Shown here one piece after another: positions 18,402 to 18,509 of a stretch of 18,509 bases of DNA. Source of the stretch: Coemansia sp. RSA 922 (lineage: Eukaryota; Kickxellomycota; Kickxellomycetes; Kickxellales; Kickxellaceae); NCBI GenBank assembly GCA_027577415.1, contig JANBQS010000418.1, forward strand, positions 1 to 18,509, read 5' to 3'. Within the stretch, counting starts at the first letter, position 1; each line of letters opens with the position of its first letter. A program made the translations under genes and the position numbers. The notes under the pieces are model-generated. The model saw only the letters and a program-made list of their open reading frames with translations. It was not told the DNA's origin and searched no databases.

Positions 18402-18509
18402 ATGAGCAAAGGGGAGGCGGAGAGAGGAAGTATTTTTTGGCAAGGATTTGCGATCAGCAAGCGTTGGAGAAAAAGGGACGGGCCTGCGAGGATCTGCCTG
18501 CTCACAAAA
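18402..18509 (+). CDS. Possible 5' end of a rightward gene, cut by the window edge
   Basis: An ATG at 18402 follows an A-rich leader (AAATCAAAACAACAACAAAT), with A at -3, and the frame stays open for 36 codons to the window end. The peptide begins MSKGEAERG and is basic in its second half (SKRWRKRDG). I do not recognise it, and 36 open codons prove little. A gene here would be divergent from the phosphatase across 456 bp. Confidence 0.25.
   Translation, partial: MSKGEAERGSIFWQGFAISKRWRKRDGPARICLLTK

Noticed and set aside
1..18509. Mobile element, CRISPR array, viral insertion or tRNA
   Set aside because: No terminal repeats with a transposase-like frame, no spaced direct repeats, no viral protein signatures and no tRNA-like A/B-box pair were found by reading both strands.

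Overview
The window looks like nuclear DNA from an early-diverging fungus, most likely a Kickxellomycotina/Zoopagomycota-type (Coemansia-like) genome. The lineage is inferred and was not tested by a search. The evidence is a fungal-type sphingolipid C9-methyltransferase and a Psr1-like phosphatase, together with genes that budding yeast has lost (CLYBL-type citramalyl-CoA lyase, an XRCC2-type RAD51 paralogue). Spacing is compact (about 70-480 bp), introns are few and begin with GTAAG or GTATG, and gene starts follow CT-rich leaders.

Layout, left to right. 1-562: no identified gene, but a short reading frame ending at 562 (398-562) resembles a protein C-terminus with a PIP-box-like motif and a basic tail. 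795-2102 (+): SLU7, a second-step splicing factor. 2581-6926 (+): a three-exon ABCC/MRP-type ABC transporter of 1376 residues. It runs tail to tail with a tandem of four minus-strand genes, read right to left: XRCC2-like (12827-11970), sphingolipid C9-methyltransferase (11678-10185), CLYBL (10055-9072) and mitochondrial carnitine acetyltransferase (8905-6998). 12975-15332 (+): a 785-residue mitochondrial orphan protein, divergent from XRCC2 across a 147-bp promoter. 15555-17945 (-): a two-exon Psr1/SCP-type FCP1-domain phosphatase with a very long disordered N-terminus. 17946-18509: a purine-rich leader and promoter region. The first codons of a rightward gene may start at 18402.

Most genes are unrelated housekeeping functions. 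The one metabolic link is that CLYBL makes acetyl-CoA and pyruvate from citramalyl-CoA in mitochondria, and the adjacent carnitine acetyltransferase buffers mitochondrial acetyl-CoA. I found no transposon, CRISPR array, tRNA, rRNA or viral element. The less ordinary items are the orphan mitochondrial protein, a CCCAT repeat with strong G-quadruplex potential upstream of the sphingolipid methyltransferase, the PIP-like tail at the left edge, and the ambiguous start and possible Cys-Cys membrane anchor of the phosphatase.
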